Of a stretch of DNA of 64,000 nt, positions 60,928 to 64,000 are shown piece by piece. Numbering within the stretch: the stretch's first letter is position 1; every line of letters begins with the position of its first letter. Origin of the DNA: Lachnospiraceae bacterium (GTDB lineage Bacteria; Bacillota; Clostridia; Lachnospirales; Lachnospiraceae); contig CAJTDL010000006.1 in the NCBI GenBank assembly GCA_910575035.1, forward strand, positions 124,001-188,000, given 5' to 3'. A model generated the notes under the pieces. It made no database searches and was not told where the DNA came from. It was given only the letters and a program-made list of their open reading frames with translations. Made by a program: the position numbers and the translations under genes.

Positions 60928-62028
60928 ATGAAAGAAAAATTGAAAAATATACGATTTCAGGATATCCCCCAACCATACAAAGACATCATAGCCACAGCCA
61001 TTCTGCTGCTTGCCGATGTTATCATAAGTGCCTTTTTATTTTGCTTTGTCTCAAGAAGCCCTATCAATATCGCTTTATTCTTCATTGTTGGCGTAATTAC
61101 CATTGCGCGTTACACCCATGGATATTTTTACGGCCTGTTCGCATCTATTTCTGGCGTGATATTTATCAACTGCTTTTTTACATACCCTTATTTCCAAATT
61201 GACTTTACCCTTCCAGATTATCCATTCACCTTTATCTGTATGCTGACGCTTTCTATCGTGACCAGTTCGACCACTACAACCCTAAAGCAACAGAAAGAGT
61301 TTTTAGAGCTGCATAAGGAACAGCTCCTGGAAGCGGAAAAAGAAAAAATGCAGGCAAAGCTTCTGCGGTCCATCTCCCATGACCTGCGCACGCCGTTGAC
61401 CAGTATTATCGGCTCCCTTACTGCTGTGGAGTCAGGGGGCGGCAGTTATAGCCTGGAGGATTGCCTGATCCTGATCCACAACATACGTAACGACGCACTC
61501 TGGCTCCTGCGCATGGTTGAGAACATCCTATTTGCCACAAAGATCCAGATGAATGGATCCAAGCTGTACACAAAGCCGGAAATCGTGGACGAGGTCGTGG
61601 CTGAGTCTGTGACACGCCTGAAAAACAGGATGCCAGATGCTAATATCCTGGTGAAAATCCCAGATGAAATACTGATGGTTCCCATGGATGCCATGATGAT
61701 TGAACAGGTCCTGCTCAACCTGCTGGAAAATGCCATCTTCCATTCTAATAGCCAGCAGCCTGTCCAGCTGATTGTGGAAAGCCAGAACCGTAACATTTCC
61801 TTCCGTATCATTGACCAGGGAAAAGGGCTGAACAAAGAGCAGCTGGAGCATATTTTTGACGGCACTTATTCGAAATCTCCCTCTGTAGATGGGGAAAAGG
61901 GCATTGGCCTCGGCCTTTCCATCTGCCATACCATTATTATTGCCCATAACGGCACTATTTCTGCAAAAAATAACACAAAAGGCACAGAATTTTCATTCAC
62001 CCTGCCAAAGGAGGGAACTAATGCATAA
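60928..62028 (+). CDS. KdpD-like sensor kinase (DUF4118, C-terminal type)
   Basis: A 366-residue kinase with four membrane helices in a DUF4118 domain (ATAILLLADVIISAFLFCFV, INIALFFIVGVITIARYTHG, TFICMLTLSIVTSS), a coiled linker, DHp with His151 in RSISHDLRTPLTSIIGSL, N box LLNLLENAIFHS and G box GIGLGLSICHTII. It equals the C-terminal half of KdpD without the N-terminal USP/KdpD sensor. It ends overlapping the regulator start by eight bases. AAGAGG lies seven bases before the ATG. No kdpFABC or other potassium transporter lies in the window, so the target is open. Confidence 0.9.
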   Translation: MKEKLKNIRFQDIPQPYKDIIATAILLLADVIISAFLFCFVSRSPINIALFFIVGVITIARYTHGYFYGLFASISGVIFINCFFTYPYFQIDFTLPDYPFTFICMLTLSIVTSSTTTTLKQQKEFLELHKEQLLEAEKEKMQAKLLRSISHDLRTPLTSIIGSLTAVESGGGSYSLEDCLILIHNIRNDALWLLRMVENILFATKIQMNGSKLYTKPEIVDEVVAESVTRLKNRMPDANILVKIPDEILMVPMDAMMIEQVLLNLLENAIFHSNSQQPVQLIVESQNRNISFRIIDQGKGLNKEQLEHIFDGTYSKSPSVDGEKGIGLGLSICHTIIIAHNGTISAKNNTKGTEFSFTLPKEGTNA

Positions 62029-62725
62029 ATTTACGGTGCTTATTATTGAGGATGAGAAACATATTTATGAATTTATGGCCAAGGCCCTGGCTTCCAACGG
62101 CTACCGCACCAGCTGGGCGGCCTCAGGCAAAGAAGCCCTGTCCCTCTACACATCCCTGTGCCCTGATGTGATCCTGTTGGACTTAGGGCTTCCAGATATA
62201 GATGGCATGGACGTGATCGTGCAGATCCGCTCCTGGTCGGAATGCCCCATTATTGTAGTATCCGCCCGTAAGGAAGAATCAGACAAGGTGCAGGCATTGG
62301 ATGCTGGGGCAGATGATTACCTTACCAAGCCTTATGGTATGCCAGAGCTCCTTGCCCGCATCCGCACCTGCCTGCGCCACAGCAGCCGAAACAGCAACGG
62401 CAGCTCCGCACAGCAGCCCTATCAGGCGAAAGGCCTGAAAATCGACTTTCTGAAGCGTATCGTATCCCTGGACGGAATCCATGTGCACCTTACGCCCATA
62501 GAATACAAAATTGTGGCCCTCCTTGCACAAAATTCGGGAAGGGTCATGACCTACACCACCCTACTGCAGGATGTATGGGGGCCGTATGCGGAACCAGACA
62601 ACAAAATCCTGCGGGTAAACATGGCAAATATCCGCCGAAAACTAGAGAAAAACCCAGCACAGCCTGTCTATATTTTTACGGAGGTTGGGATTGGGTATCG
62701 GATGATTGATGATGAAGCTACCTAA
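62021..62725 (+). CDS. KdpE-like response regulator
   Basis: A 234-residue OmpR-family regulator with EDE at 10-12, phospho-acceptor Asp54 in VILLDLGLPDIDGMDVI, lysine in DYLTKPYGMPELLARI and the winged helix LTPIEYKIVALLAQNSGRVM, ending IFTEVGIGYRM. The ATG at 62021 overlaps the kinase stop and has AGGAGGG five bases upstream; the longer frame from 61889 lies inside the kinase gene and is rejected. LGLPDIDG and the output domain are typical of KdpE. Confidence 0.93.
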   Translation: MHKFTVLIIEDEKHIYEFMAKALASNGYRTSWAASGKEALSLYTSLCPDVILLDLGLPDIDGMDVIVQIRSWSECPIIVVSARKEESDKVQALDAGADDYLTKPYGMPELLARIRTCLRHSSRNSNGSSAQQPYQAKGLKIDFLKRIVSLDGIHVHLTPIEYKIVALLAQNSGRVMTYTTLLQDVWGPYAEPDNKILRVNMANIRRKLEKNPAQPVYIFTEVGIGYRMIDDEAT

Positions 62726-62743
62726 AATTTGGGGAATTTTGGG

Positions 62744-62771
62744 TTGTTTTTTTTCGGATTTCCTTTATAAT
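62744..62771 (+). promoter_or_regulatory. Promoter of the deacetylase gene
   Basis: TTGTTT and TATAAT with a 16-base spacer. The leader then contains AGAAGCC / GGCTTCT at about 62778-62808, a 7-bp hairpin ending before the start codon. Confidence 0.6.
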
Positions 62772-62830
62772 GGTAGAAGAAGCCCTATAAACGCAACAGG
62801 GAGGCTTCTAATCTATTAAAATGAAGGGCA

Positions 62831-63976
62831 GTGAAAAATAAGATGCAGCAGCAACGAAAGAACCGAAGAAGGCGCAGAAGGAGAATCAAATGGGGAAGGC
62901 TTGCCGCCTATATCGCCGTGCTGGTTGTGGCTATTTTCGCCGTGCGGGGAACAATCAGATTATTGACAAAATCCTCAGACAAGGAAACAAAGCAGCAACA
63001 GGATGTGGCTGCCAATGAAAATAACCAGTCAAAGGATGCGAAAGAGGCCGACGAAGCCACGATCCCTGATTCCAGCAAAGACACTGAGAACGAGGAAGAT
63101 CCCAAGGAACCCACAGAACCAGCAGATTCCACACAGCCAGGGAAAACCCCTCAGGCAGAGGCAAATCCAGAGGAAGAAGAAAAACCGTTTACCCTTGCCG
63201 ACCTGGATAATCCAGATGGGTTTGATGAACGCCCTGCTGAAAATGGTTTTGCCTTAGAGAACCAGCAGGTGGATATTAATGGCCTGGACACAACACGGCT
63301 GGACTGGGGGCAAGGCGGGGATCTGGATGAATGGAACCGGCCTGCCGGCTGTATGCAGTACCAGGAAAAGTATGGAAAGTACAATGCATACTTTATTGTG
63401 GACAACCCGGAGAAAAAAGTGATTTACCTGACCTTGGACGAAGGGTATGAGAATGGGTATACGCCGCAGTTTTTGGATACTTTGAAGGAAAAGAATGTCC
63501 ATGCCGTCTTTTTTGTTACAAAGCATTATGCGGAGAGCAACCCAGAGCTGATGCAGCGGATCATTGACGAGGGGCATGAGCTTGGGAACCACAGCGTGAC
63601 GCATCCATCCCAGGGGCTGTCCTCACAGACCATTGAAGAACAGACAAATGAAGTGGTAGGGCTGCATAATTATATTAAGGAAACCTATGGGTATGAGATG
63701 CATTTGTTCCGGTATCCGGCAGGGATTTTTAATGAGCAGTCCCTTGCGCTGTTGAATAATCTGAATTATAAGAGTGTGTTTTGGAGTTTTGCCTACTTAG
63801 ATTATGATGTGGAAAATCAGCCGGATCCAACGGAAAGCCTGCAGAAATTGGTGAATTGCCTGCATCCGGGGGCTCTTTATCTAGTGCATGCGGAATCGGA
63901 AACGAATGCTAAGATATTGGGGGATTTTATTGACCAGGCCCGGGCGCAGGGATATGAATTTAAAGTGTTTGAGTAG
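62831..63976 (+). CDS. PdaA-like polysaccharide (peptidoglycan) deacetylase
   Basis: A membrane-anchored NodB-fold enzyme; PdaA relatives deacetylate muramic acid during muramic-lactam formation in the spore cortex. The 381-residue product has a very basic N-terminus (NRRRRRRRIKWG), one membrane helix, an acidic low-complexity linker (about 50-130) and a C-terminal deacetylase domain with IYLTLDEGYENGYTP, the metal motif HELGNHSVTHP and FRYPAG. DEG replaces the canonical DDG, as seen in PdaA-type enzymes. The start is probably GTG at 62831 (GAAGG upstream), or an ATG four codons later. The window ends 24 bases after the stop. Confidence 0.88.
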   Translation: MKNKMQQQRKNRRRRRRRIKWGRLAAYIAVLVVAIFAVRGTIRLLTKSSDKETKQQQDVAANENNQSKDAKEADEATIPDSSKDTENEEDPKEPTEPADSTQPGKTPQAEANPEEEEKPFTLADLDNPDGFDERPAENGFALENQQVDINGLDTTRLDWGQGGDLDEWNRPAGCMQYQEKYGKYNAYFIVDNPEKKVIYLTLDEGYENGYTPQFLDTLKEKNVHAVFFVTKHYAESNPELMQRIIDEGHELGNHSVTHPSQGLSSQTIEEQTNEVVGLHNYIKETYGYEMHLFRYPAGIFNEQSLALLNNLNYKSVFWSFAYLDYDVENQPDPTESLQKLVNCLHPGALYLVHAESETNAKILGDFIDQARAQGYEFKVFE

Positions 63977-64000
63977 GAATGGCAGCCAAATGCCTGGATA

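Noticed and set aside
61889-62020. N-terminal extension of the KdpE-like regulator
   Set aside because: This part lies within the kinase gene in another frame; the ATG at 62021 has a good ribosome site and gives the family N-terminus.

Overview
The window looks like a chromosomal segment of a spore-forming, low-to-middle GC Clostridia bacterium, most likely a Lachnospiraceae-type gut organism. The taxonomic call is an inference. It rests on the gene order (rpmE, DUF1385, prmC, prfA; NUDIX, spoIIM, xerD; recA, recX, rny), strong AGGAGG ribosome sites, sporulation and germination families (SpoIID, SpoIIM, a SleB-type hydrolase, GerMN), a very large 2-hydroxyacyl-CoA dehydratase activase, and ATP-type PEP carboxykinase. 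Almost every gene is a recognisable housekeeping or regulatory gene. I see no prophage, integrase-borne island, intact transposase, CRISPR array, rRNA or tRNA.

Layout. 1-3.7 kb: translation termination and ribosome genes (prfA partial, prmC, DUF1385, rpmE with a leader hairpin) and a YihY membrane protein. 3.8-9.0 kb: a long SpoIID protein, a probable 6S RNA with an unusual 3' tail, and an L,D-transpeptidase with Ig-like repeats. 9.1-16.3 kb: pckA and citrate synthase (divergent), a response regulator paired with an MshEN-like/CheX-like protein, and thrC. 16.3-26.3 kb: a repeat-rich regulatory stretch with a SleB-type hydrolase, a VanRS-like two-component system, a GntR/ABC operon, a LytTR regulator with two tiny membrane proteins, two decayed genes (GNAT/YoaP and MATE) and a MerR regulator. 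26.3-32.9 kb: comEA, response regulator, histidine kinase, GerMN lipoprotein and comEC in one direction. 33.4-41.1 kb: a DMT transporter, argC-GNAT-argJ-argB-argD, and divergent argG behind ArgR-like boxes. 41.1-51.2 kb: a MORN protein, DUF2225, glnS, a rhomboid-like protein, a LysM protein and the 1414-residue activase. 51.7-60.2 kb: chorismate mutase/shikimate kinase fusion divergent from DAHP synthase, xerD, spoIIM, NUDIX, rny, recX, recA with a LexA box, trxA. 60.9-64 kb: a KdpDE-like pair and a PdaA-like deacetylase.

The intergenic DNA is the unusual part. At least three families of dispersed non-coding repeats are visible by eye: an approximately 145-bp element with GTTACTAT-type inverted ends (three near-complete copies, two fragments); a longer element ending around CCACCTTACGGCCTT (three copies); and large hairpin elements of 245-310 bp sharing a core palindrome (two copies, one truncated copy). 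In addition there are small tandem repeats of 24, 27, 32, 39 and 51 bp, two of them in frame inside genes.

The best candidates for under-described biology are (i) the CheY-like regulator coupled to a protein with four exactly 29-residue-spaced MshEN-like repeats and a CheX-like end, (ii) the RR-HK-GerMN lipoprotein cassette inserted between comEA and comEC, which resembles actinobacterial MtrA-MtrB-LpqB, (iii) the 6S RNA transcript with five ACAAAAGA repeats before its terminator, and (iv) the hairpin repeat families.
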